Positions 1 to 5,448 of a DNA stretch of 5,957 nucleotides are shown here, in pieces; position 1 is the first letter of the stretch, and each line of letters begins with the position of its first letter. The position numbers and the translations under genes are program-made. The stretch spans positions 1-5,957 of the forward strand of contig PXBM01000245.1 in the NCBI GenBank assembly GCA_003566935.1, written 5' to 3'. Below the pieces are notes generated by a model. The model saw only the letters and a program-made list of their open reading frames with translations. It did no database searches and had not been told where the DNA came from. This DNA comes from Syntrophomonadaceae bacterium (GTDB lineage Bacteria; Bacillota; Dethiobacteria; DTU022).

Positions 1-86
1 AGCGTGGCATGATGGATACGTTCAATTTGGTCTTCTGTCATGATGTTCAGGCCCATCGTACTCTGGGCCAGCTTGTTAACGTGCAT
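1..86 (-). CDS. MttB-superfamily (trimethylamine/betaine methyltransferase-like) protein, N-terminal fragment
   Basis: Only the first 28 codons plus two bases are present; the gene runs off the left edge. It starts at ATG 86-84, eight bases after AAGGAG. The peptide contains MTEDQIERIHHAT at residues 16-28. This resembles the N-terminal helix of MttB-superfamily proteins, which typically read like 'LSEEDLERIHEATLEILEE'. Known members transfer a methyl group from trimethylamine, glycine betaine or related quaternary amines to a corrinoid protein in the cytoplasm. Whether this one has the pyrrolysine (in-frame TAG) of true MttB or belongs to the larger non-pyrrolysine group cannot be seen here. 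It follows the hydroxylase [2Fe-2S] gene by 46 bases with no terminator-like hairpin, so co-transcription is likely. The family call rests on a short stretch. An ATG at codon 16 is a possible later start, but it lacks the strong ribosome binding site. Confidence 0.66.
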   Translation of the reverse strand, partial: MHVNKLAQSTMGLNIMTEDQIERIHHAT

Positions 87-94
87 TGCTTCAA

Positions 95-100
95 CTCCTT
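95..100 (-). promoter_or_regulatory. Ribosome binding site of the MttB-like gene
   Basis: AAGGAG reads on the minus strand at 100-95, with eight bases to the ATG at 86-84. It is the strongest Shine-Dalgarno site in the left half. It supports independent, strong translation of this gene rather than coupling to the hydroxylase gene ending at 133. It also fixes the start of an otherwise barely visible gene. Confidence 0.75.
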
Positions 101-132
101 TTCACGTGACGAAATGGGTACGGCACCGGTTG

Positions 133-609
133 TCACATTTTTTCTGCAGCACTTAAGATAGCCTCTTCAATCTGCTTGTAACCGCTGCAGCGGCAAAGGT
201 TGCCGCTAATGGCCACTCTGACCTGTTCCGGGTTGGGCTGCGGATTCTCCTTAAGCAGGGCATGCGCCGACATGACCATGCCCGGGCTGCAAAAGCCGCA
301 CTGCACAGCTCCCTTTTCTACAAATTCCTCCTGGATCGGATGAACTTTACCACCCTGTGAGAGATTTTCAATTGTTTCCACTTTACGTCCCTGCACTTTA
401 CCTGCAGGAACAAGGCAGGAATTTACAGCTCTGTCATCAAGCAGCACCGTACAGGCTCCGCACTCACCTTTACCACAACCGGCTTTTGTTCCATATAAGC
501 CAAGTTTCTCACGCAGAATTGTCAAGAGGCTTTCTGCCGGATCGGCTAAGATTCCCATAGGTTCACCGTTTAATTGAAAAATAAGCACCTGTTTCTTCAA
601 GTTATTCAC
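133..609 (-). CDS. Molybdenum hydroxylase [2Fe-2S] subunit (CoxS/XdhC-type small subunit)
   Basis: This 158-residue protein is the iron-sulfur electron-transfer subunit of a xanthine dehydrogenase-family enzyme, passing electrons from the molybdenum site to FAD. The N-terminal plant-ferredoxin-like domain (about residues 7-82) carries C45, C50, C53 and C65 in the pattern CGKGECGAC...C. The C-terminal helical [2Fe-2S] domain (about 83-155) carries C104, C107, C139 and C141 (QCGFCSPG and NLCRCSGY). All eight cluster ligands are present and the length is normal for the family (about 150-170). The start is GTG at 609-607, overlapping the end of the FAD-subunit gene by eight bases, with an AAAGG stretch just upstream; this implies translational coupling. 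It is the last of the three hydroxylase genes. The substrate class is not shown by this subunit. Confidence 0.96.
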   Translation of the reverse strand: MNNLKKQVLIFQLNGEPMGILADPAESLLTILREKLGLYGTKAGCGKGECGACTVLLDDRAVNSCLVPAGKVQGRKVETIENLSQGGKVHPIQEEFVEKGAVQCGFCSPGMVMSAHALLKENPQPNPEQVRVAISGNLCRCSGYKQIEEAILSAAEKM

Positions 610-1468
610 CAGCCTTTCCCGGGTCCAAAGCTCTGTCTGCCGCTGTTTTTAGGGCCCTTGACACCAACACCCCAACCAGGTGCAGTCGGTAACGGGCGGA
701 ACAGCGCAGCAGGCTGTCGCGCACTTCAACTTCCTCGGCCGCAGCCTTTTCAACCATTGATATAGTTTCTTCATTAATCGACCGGCCAATAATCAATTCT
801 TCAGTCTTTAAAAGACGGGTCGGTGCCGGATTAACCGGGGCGGCAACCAGCCGGGCTTCTTTAACAAGTCCATTTTCAAGTTTTACCCTGGCTGAGGCAT
901 TGACCATCGGAAGCGCTAAGGCCCGGCGAGCAGCAAAACGGGTAAAGGCAGAGCCCTCTCCGCCTAAGCAGGGTTTAAACTGCAGGCTGAGCATAACTTC
1001 CCGGGTACTGTCAACTACAGACCGGTTATAAGCCCAGTAAAGGTTTTCCACCGATTCCTGCCTTCTATTGCCTTCAATATCAATTATCACAGCTTCAGCT
1101 CCGAGGCCGATCAGGGCTACTGCAGCATCGGCAGCAGGAGCGGCATTAACCACATTGCCGCCTATTGTGCCAATGTTGCGGATCTGTAGAGAGCCGATTG
1201 TTTCGCAGCCTTCTGCGAGGGCCCGCGCCCGTGACAAGACAAGCGGGGAACTAGCAGCGGCAGTATGGGTCACTGCGGCTCCCAGTTTGACAAAGCCGTC
1301 TTTTTCTTCAATAACAGTTGTTTCCGGCAAGGCACTTAAATCAACCAGGCCGTAAGGTAAATCCTGCAGGTAGAGGTCTGTAGCACCGGCTACAACCCTG
1401 GCCTTGCCACTGCCATCACGCAAACTGCTTATCACTTCATCCAGGTTGGAAGCAATTAGGTAGCTCAA
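602..1468 (-). CDS. Molybdenum hydroxylase FAD-binding subunit (CoxM/XdhB-type)
   Basis: This 288-residue protein is the flavoprotein subunit that takes electrons from the [2Fe-2S] subunit and passes them to an external acceptor. FAD-binding signatures are AGATD at residues 27-31 and IRNIGTIGGNVVNAAPAAD at about 96-114, matching the family pattern of an AGGTD loop and IRNxATIGGN. The C-terminal part (about 175-280) fits the CO dehydrogenase flavoprotein C-terminal domain. The whole protein has only three scattered cysteines (88, 167, 256). It therefore lacks the cysteine-rich insert that holds the extra [4Fe-4S] cluster in 4-hydroxybenzoyl-CoA reductase, arguing against that enzyme. The start is TTG at 1468-1466, overlapping the large-subunit stop as TTGA, with GGGAG about eight bases upstream. 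The length is typical for the family (about 280-300). Confidence 0.94.
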   Translation of the reverse strand: MSYLIASNLDEVISSLRDGSGKARVVAGATDLYLQDLPYGLVDLSALPETTVIEEKDGFVKLGAAVTHTAAASSPLVLSRARALAEGCETIGSLQIRNIGTIGGNVVNAAPAADAAVALIGLGAEAVIIDIEGNRRQESVENLYWAYNRSVVDSTREVMLSLQFKPCLGGEGSAFTRFAARRALALPMVNASARVKLENGLVKEARLVAAPVNPAPTRLLKTEELIIGRSINEETISMVEKAAAEEVEVRDSLLRCSARYRLHLVGVLVSRALKTAADRALDPGKAGE

Positions 1469-3747
1469 ATTTCACACTCCCATCCAGCCATAGCCTGATA
1501 TATTTTTTCGGCGGTAAGGGGTAAATCTGTTATCCAAACCCCTGCCGCATCGGCGGCTGCGTTGGCAACGGCGCCTAATACGGGCACCATCACTATTTCA
1601 CCCAGCCCTTTTGAACCGTATGGCCCGGCCGGGTCTTCTACTTCAATAAAAAGAGGTTTAATTTCCGGTAAATCCAGGGCGGTCGGTATTTTATAGTCTA
1701 CCAGGGAGGCATTAGCCACCCGGCCCTCATCAAAAAGGTAACCTTCAAAACAGCTCATCCCAATGCCCTGGGCTACTCCTCCGTAAACCTGACCTCGAGA
1801 TGTTAAATGATTGACAATTCGACCCGAATCATGGGCGGCAACCAGGCGGTTGATGGTTAAAGCCCCAGTGGTTTTATCCACCTCAACTTCAACTGCATGA
1901 GCCGCATAAGAATAGGCTACCGAAATATTGCCATATCCACTTTCATCATAGTCACTTTCTTCCGGCACAAACTTACCCTCACCGGTCAGACTAAGACCGC
2001 TGGTAGTATTGTGGTAGTGGTAAGCTATTTCGGCCAACTCAAGGTTTTGCCCGGTTATACTGTACAGAACACCATTTCCCATGGTAACAGGCTCACCAGC
2101 CAGTTCGGCTGCAGCTTTGAATATTTTTTCTCTCAAATCTTCCGCAGCCAGTTGAATAGCCTTTCCGCCTACCGTGGTCTGGCGCATGGCCAGGGCTCCA
2201 GTGGAAAAAGGCGCAGTTTTGGTTTCCTTTGACTCCACAGTTACCTGCGAGGGGTTGACATCAAGGGCCCTTGCGGCAATCTGGGCGAAAGCGGCGTGGG
2301 TGCCCTGCCCGTAATCCTGCTCACCGCTAAAAAGGGTTACCCTGCCGTCAAGCTCAAGGCGGGCCAGTGCTGAGGCTCCGCGAAATTTTTTATCAAATAC
2401 AAGGCTGCCGTTGGCGTGGATTGCCACGCTCAGCCCGTAACCGCGGCCTGTTTTTTTATGATCCCAGCCAATCTCTCTTGCTGCGGCCTGCAGGCATTCC
2501 GAAAGACCGCACTTGCCTATCTTAAGCCCGTGTACGGTAATATCACCTTCCCGGACACAGTTTTTTAAACGCATCTCAAGAGGGTCCAGCCCCAGTTTTT
2601 TTGCGGCCATATCAATCAGTGATTCGGCAGCAAAATTAGCAGCCTGGTTACCGTAAGCCCGGTACTGCCCGGTCGGTATTTTATTGGTATAGGCCAGGCG
2701 AACCCGGGTTTTAATGCTGGGAATACGGTACACCGAGTCATTACGCTCAGATAAAGTTTTCGATACCCAGGGGGCCTGACCGCTATAAGCACCGTTATCA
2801 GTAATGATGTCGGCTTCACGGCCAAGAATTGTACCATCGCTCTTTACTGCCATCTTCATCTTGATAGCCGCGGCAATCATCGGCCTTCCGGCTGTAAATT
2901 CTTCTTCCCTGGTCAGTTGTATCTTGACCGGGCTACCGCTATTAATCGCCAGCAGGGCGCTTAAGATATATACTTTCAAGTTTCCGTATACCCGGCCACC
3001 GAAACCCCCGCCCATTACCGGCCCATTAATATTAACCTTAGAAAGAGGATAGTTTAAAGCTTTTGCTACAATATTCCGCACAGCATCAGGCGATTGCAGG
3101 GCAGTGTGAAGGGTAATACCGGTATAAGGGTCATCTACAGCAACACAGGCAATCGGTTCCAGGTAAGTAGCATTTATAGCTGGTATTGTAAAGTTTTCTT
3201 CTACCACAAGGTCAGCCCCGGCAAAAACAGCATCGGAACTACCCCTTTCCATCTCCCGCTGCCAGGCAACATTTCCCGGGAAATTATCATGCAGCTGTGG
3301 GGCGCCTACCTGCAGGGCTTCAGAAGGATCATAAACTGCCGGCAACTCTTCATATTCAACCTTGATCGCTTTTATTGCCCGTTCAGCAGTTCGCAAATCC
3401 ACGGCCGCTACGGCTGCTACTTCATCACCGATATAACGAACGCTGTCAACAGCCAAGGGCAGTTCATCTTCTACCGCTATGCCAAAGGGCCTGTTTTCCA
3501 GTTCTGCCCCTGTCAGTACTGCCCGCACCCCGGGCAGTGCTTTTGCAGCCGTAGTATCAACTTTTTTAATTCGGGCGTGGGGATGTGGACTGCGCAGTAT
3601 TTTACCGTGCAGCATGCCCGGCATAGCAAGGTCAATACCATAAACAGCCTTTCCAGTCACTTTTGACCAGACCTCGGGGCTCTGGTAACCTGTCCCTTCG
3701 ACTTTTCCATACTGATGGGTGTTTTTTTCAGGTGTTTTTAATATCAT
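1465..3747 (-). CDS. Molybdenum hydroxylase large (molybdopterin-binding) subunit, xanthine dehydrogenase family
   Basis: This 760-residue catalytic subunit would hydroxylate or dehydrogenate a heterocycle, aldehyde or related substrate at a molybdopterin-cytosine-dinucleotide-type cofactor. The N-terminal a/b hammerhead domain covers about residues 28-138 and two cofactor-binding domains follow (about 160-395 and 415-720). Visible motifs are LEP at 196-198, GGGFGGR at 246-252, YRAYG at 362-366, QDYGQG at 477-482 and KGLGE at 713-717. E717 is the expected base-catalyst glutamate. The second residue of YRAYG is alanine where RG is usual. The active-site-loop cysteine signature of aerobic CO dehydrogenase is not evident, so a CO oxidiser is unlikely. 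The ATG at 3747 is chosen over the in-frame GTG at 3759 because that GTG lies inside the ribosome binding site. The gene is first in its operon and overlaps the FAD-subunit gene by four bases. The exact substrate is unknown. Confidence 0.94.
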   Translation of the reverse strand: MILKTPEKNTHQYGKVEGTGYQSPEVWSKVTGKAVYGIDLAMPGMLHGKILRSPHPHARIKKVDTTAAKALPGVRAVLTGAELENRPFGIAVEDELPLAVDSVRYIGDEVAAVAAVDLRTAERAIKAIKVEYEELPAVYDPSEALQVGAPQLHDNFPGNVAWQREMERGSSDAVFAGADLVVEENFTIPAINATYLEPIACVAVDDPYTGITLHTALQSPDAVRNIVAKALNYPLSKVNINGPVMGGGFGGRVYGNLKVYILSALLAINSGSPVKIQLTREEEFTAGRPMIAAAIKMKMAVKSDGTILGREADIITDNGAYSGQAPWVSKTLSERNDSVYRIPSIKTRVRLAYTNKIPTGQYRAYGNQAANFAAESLIDMAAKKLGLDPLEMRLKNCVREGDITVHGLKIGKCGLSECLQAAAREIGWDHKKTGRGYGLSVAIHANGSLVFDKKFRGASALARLELDGRVTLFSGEQDYGQGTHAAFAQIAARALDVNPSQVTVESKETKTAPFSTGALAMRQTTVGGKAIQLAAEDLREKIFKAAAELAGEPVTMGNGVLYSITGQNLELAEIAYHYHNTTSGLSLTGEGKFVPEESDYDESGYGNISVAYSYAAHAVEVEVDKTTGALTINRLVAAHDSGRIVNHLTSRGQVYGGVAQGIGMSCFEGYLFDEGRVANASLVDYKIPTALDLPEIKPLFIEVEDPAGPYGSKGLGEIVMVPVLGAVANAAADAAGVWITDLPLTAEKIYQAMAGWECEI

Positions 3748-3756
3748 CTTAGATTT

Positions 3757-3765
3757 CACCTCTTT
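3757..3765 (-). promoter_or_regulatory. Ribosome binding site that decides the hydroxylase large-subunit start
   Basis: AAAGAGGTG reads on the minus strand at 3765-3757, followed after nine bases by ATG at 3747-3745. The longer in-frame start, GTG at 3759-3757, is the tail of this same Shine-Dalgarno sequence and has no site of its own. The shorter 760-residue protein is therefore preferred over a 764-residue version. Confidence 0.78.
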
Positions 3766-3779
3766 TTCACCACAGCAGG

Positions 3780-3809
3780 AATATAGCAGATTTCCCGGCT
3801 GTAGTTAAA
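3780..3809 (-). promoter_or_regulatory. Putative promoter of the hydroxylase operon (extended -10)
   Basis: On the minus strand TGCTATATT lies at 3788-3780. It gives a TATATT -10 box (3785-3780) with the TG extension one base upstream. A weak -35, TTTAAC, sits at 3809-3804 with 18-base spacing; a closer-looking TTGTTT at 3812-3807 would give an overlong 21-base spacing. Transcription would begin at about 3773, leaving a leader of about 25 bases with the ribosome binding site near its end. Placement in the only sizeable gap upstream of the hydroxylase genes supports it. It is predicted by eye only. Confidence 0.5.
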
Positions 3810-3836
3810 CAAGTTTAAGCAGATTGATTAACAAGT
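3804..3836 (-). repeat. Direct repeats and inverted repeat in the hydroxylase promoter region (possible operator)
   Basis: On the minus strand two near-identical 11-mers, ACTTGTTAATC (3836-3826) and ACTTGTTTAAC (3814-3804), begin 22 bp apart, about two helical turns. The second overlaps a perfect inverted repeat, TTAAAC-TT-GTTTAA, at 3818-3805. Both elements cover or adjoin the proposed -35 region. This arrangement is typical of a regulator binding site, but the regulator is not in the window and AT-rich sequence can yield such matches by chance. Confidence 0.4.
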
Positions 3837-3860
3837 AAAAACATGAGTAAAATAGGGGAA

Positions 3861-4229
3861 TCATCCCGGCAGGTATTTCTCGAAAAACCTGGTCAGTTCA
3901 CGAATATCAGTTACGTTGTCAAAAGCCCAGATCATTTTAACCAAATCATCTACTGCGTCAGGCTCTAGTACATAAGATGCCAGGCGACGAAACTTCCTCT
4001 CCAGCGATACTTCATCCCACTGGTCGGCTTTTCGCTCAACTATACCGGAGTCATATTGATTACCGTTTATTAAAGTAATTTCAACCGCACTGTGCATTCT
4101 TAAATCCATCTCTTTCATCTCATTATAAAGATTGTCGATTTCCGGATCCAAAACAACTTCAATCCTATCAAACAGGGCAAGCAATTTTGGATCTGAAAAC
4201 CGCTCTTCCAGCATTTGTTCCGGCCCCAA
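3861..4229 (-). CDS. Open C-terminal remnant of the MmgE/PrpD-family protein
   Basis: The last 122 codons of the broken gene are still open, from a TTG at 4229 directly after the TAA at 4232-4230 to TGA at 3863-3861. The peptide matches the MmgE/PrpD C-terminal domain: LGPEQMLEERFSDP, FDRIEVVLDPEID, then a strand reading VEITLINGNQYDSGIV, and finally LERKFRRLASYVL and VTDIRELTRFFEKYLPG. An automated annotation may call this a small MmgE/PrpD protein. I see no good Shine-Dalgarno site for the TTG, nor for the in-frame ATG at 4214-4212. The piece also lacks the catalytic core, so it is probably not a functional enzyme by itself. Confidence 0.55.
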   Translation of the reverse strand: MGPEQMLEERFSDPKLLALFDRIEVVLDPEIDNLYNEMKEMDLRMHSAVEITLINGNQYDSGIVERKADQWDEVSLERKFRRLASYVLEPDAVDDLVKMIWAFDNVTDIRELTRFFEKYLPG

Positions 4230-4380
4230 TTACCGGTCCATAATTAGACAGGTCAGGGGCCATTTCAATCTGAACTGTGCTTCCTCAGTTGTAACCGATT
4301 AAATTTGCTGCAGCTCGGTAGCCTCAGCATAGGTTCTTACCTTAACCCAGCTAATTTGATCCGGCTTAATATTAAACTCA

Positions 4381-4485
4381 TTAATCAGCTGCAGTGATGC
4401 CACCCCGGCGGCGGACCCCTTCCGGTAATTCCGACCAGCAAAGATTACTGATAAATTCGGTAGTTAATTTCAGTCCCTCTGTCAA
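4381..4485 (-). pseudogene. N-terminal remnant of the MmgE/PrpD gene (34 codons)
   Basis: A short reading frame runs from TTG 4485-4483 to TAA 4383-4381. Residues 2-23 (TEGLKLTTEF then ISNLCWSELPEG) fit the first helix of MmgE/PrpD proteins, which commonly reads 'LAEFIANLRYEDLPPEV'. The next residues (VRRRGGITAAD) no longer fit. This marks the deletion joint, after which the homologous sequence continues in another frame. GAGGT nine bases upstream suggests this was the true start of the ancestral gene. Confidence 0.6.
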
Positions 4486-4494
4486 ACGGTTTCA

Positions 4495-4499
4495 ACCTC
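4495..4499 (-). promoter_or_regulatory. Ribosome binding site of the ancestral MmgE/PrpD gene
   Basis: GAGGT at 4499-4495 overlaps the permease stop codon (TGA, 4500-4498) and lies nine bases before the TTG at 4485. It shows that the MmgE/PrpD gene was positioned for translation immediately after the permease gene and that its 5' end is intact. Confidence 0.55.
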
Positions 4500-5448
4500 A
4501 CTTACCTCCAACCCGAATTCTCGGGTTAAGCAGCCCATATAATAAATCTGCCGCCAGGTTCGATAGGCTGAATACAACCACAACTATCATGCTGACGGCC
4601 TGGATAATCGGCAGATCCTGGCGCTGGATAGCGGAAACCAGCATACGGCCCAGGCCGGGATAGCCGTAAACAGACTCGGTGACAATCAAACCACCAATTA
4701 ACCAGCCAATCCCCATAGCCACAACAGTAACCGTGGGCAGCAGGGAATTACGAAGAATGTGACGGGTTAAAACCTGCCACCCCGGCAATCCTTTCAGTTC
4801 AGCCGCCCGCACATAATCGGTTCTTAAAACATCTATGGTCCCGGAGCGGGTCATTCGGGCAATATAACCAAGGCCGGCCAAACTAACCGTTATTGCCGGC
4901 AGGATCAGGTACGGAACTGACTGCAAAAAAGTGGCCTCTGGAGCAATTGATGAATTGGCCGGAAACCACCCTGCCCCGATGGCCAGAAATGATATGAGCA
5001 GCAAGCCGCTTACAAACTCCGGCAAGCCGACGAAAGCCATAGATACGCCGGCAATCATCTGATCGGGCAGCTTGTCGCGTTTCAAGGCAGCGATAACACC
5101 AAGGATAATGCCCAGGGGCACATAGATTAAAAGTGCCATCCCGGCCAGCATTGCCGAGTTACCCAGCCGCTGCATGACCATCGGCCTGACCGGTTGGCGG
5201 CTAACCAGGGAATCGCCCCAGTCACCCTGGGCAAAATTAACGGCCCAGCTAATATACTGGCGATAAGCTGGTTCATTTAAACCCAGCTCTTCTCTTAAGT
5301 TTTCAACCGCAACATCAGTGGCAAACTGGCCCAGGATAATACGGGCCACATCTCCCGGCAAAAACTGGGTTACAGAAAAGATAATAATCGAAGCCAGGAT
5401 CAGGGTAACCAGGATAAATCCTGCTCTTTTTACCAGGTAACCACTCAT
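4498..5448 (-). CDS. DppB/OppB-type peptide (or nickel/oligopeptide-like) ABC transporter permease
   Basis: This 316-residue inner-membrane permease would form half of the transmembrane channel of a dipeptide/oligopeptide-class importer. It starts with a positively charged tip (YLVKR) and a first membrane helix at about residues 9-29. A long external loop follows, containing the family's FLPGD and LREELGLNEP segments. Further helices lie at about 98-121, 133-159, 179-197, 236-260 and 282-305. The cytoplasmic EAA loop that docks on the ATPase is at about 211-238 (DYVRAAELKG...ILRNSLLP). The C-terminus LLYGLLNPRIR is normal for the family, so the protein looks complete. ATG at 5448 overlaps the ATPase stop by one base (TAATG), with a G-rich stretch seven bases upstream as ribosome binding site. 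Substrate is uncertain, because OppB, DppB, NikB and glutathione permeases share these features. Confidence 0.93.
   Translation of the reverse strand: MSGYLVKRAGFILVTLILASIIIFSVTQFLPGDVARIILGQFATDVAVENLREELGLNEPAYRQYISWAVNFAQGDWGDSLVSRQPVRPMVMQRLGNSAMLAGMALLIYVPLGIILGVIAALKRDKLPDQMIAGVSMAFVGLPEFVSGLLLISFLAIGAGWFPANSSIAPEATFLQSVPYLILPAITVSLAGLGYIARMTRSGTIDVLRTDYVRAAELKGLPGWQVLTRHILRNSLLPTVTVVAMGIGWLIGGLIVTESVYGYPGLGRMLVSAIQRQDLPIIQAVSMIVVVVFSLSNLAADLLYGLLNPRIRVGGK

Larger units (their letters stand above)
3861..4485 (-). pseudogene. MmgE/PrpD-family protein, degraded (internal deletion, frameshift, in-frame stops)
   Basis: MmgE/PrpD proteins are cytoplasmic enzymes of about 450 residues, including 2-methylcitrate dehydratase, cis-aconitate decarboxylase and iminodisuccinate epimerase. 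Here only about 208 codons' worth of sequence remains. The N-terminus begins at TTG 4485 and reads LTTEFISNLCWSELPEGV, typical of the family start. At about 4400-4420 the similarity jumps, in another frame, to the C-terminal region (INEFNIKPDQISWVKVRTYAEA, in two parts here: INEFNIKPDQ then ISWVKVRTYAEA). Roughly 250 central residues, including most of the core, are missing. In the C-terminal frame TAA codons at 4301-4299 and 4232-4230 interrupt otherwise recognisable sequence (TTEEAQF, then LGPEQMLEERFSDP). The gene sits directly after the permease stop, suggesting it was once translated as part of the transporter operon. Family membership is clear to me from these motifs; the original substrate is not recoverable. 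Confidence 0.82.

Noticed and set aside
87..132. Terminator or promoter between the [2Fe-2S] gene and the MttB-like gene
   Set aside because: No stem followed by a T run and no convincing -35/-10 pair is visible in these 46 bases; CACGTG is only a short palindrome.
1897..2232. 111-codon plus-strand open frame, and similar shorter plus-strand frames at 357-560, 574-765, 1068-1355, 2804-3052, 4394-4663 and 5521-5733
   Set aside because: All are antisense to well-supported genes or to the MmgE/PrpD remnant and show no motifs; they are shadows.
2616..2837. 73-codon minus-strand frame, and a 77-codon one at 5578-5811
   Set aside because: They are out-of-frame readings within the large-subunit gene and the ATPase gene.
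3094..3666. 190-codon plus-strand open frame
   Set aside because: It lies wholly opposite the molybdopterin subunit gene, whose conserved motifs are clear. The plus-strand peptide has no recognisable family or composition of a real protein.
602..3747. Identification as aerobic CO dehydrogenase or as 4-hydroxybenzoyl-CoA reductase
   Set aside because: The large subunit shows no evident CO dehydrogenase active-site cysteine loop. The FAD subunit has only three scattered cysteines and no insert for the extra [4Fe-4S] cluster of the reductase.
4230..4301. In-frame TAA codons in the MmgE/PrpD remnant as recoded codons
   Set aside because: Known recoding for selenocysteine and pyrrolysine uses TGA and TAG, not TAA. 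TAA is also used as a normal stop by neighbouring genes here, and the gene is additionally deleted and frameshifted.
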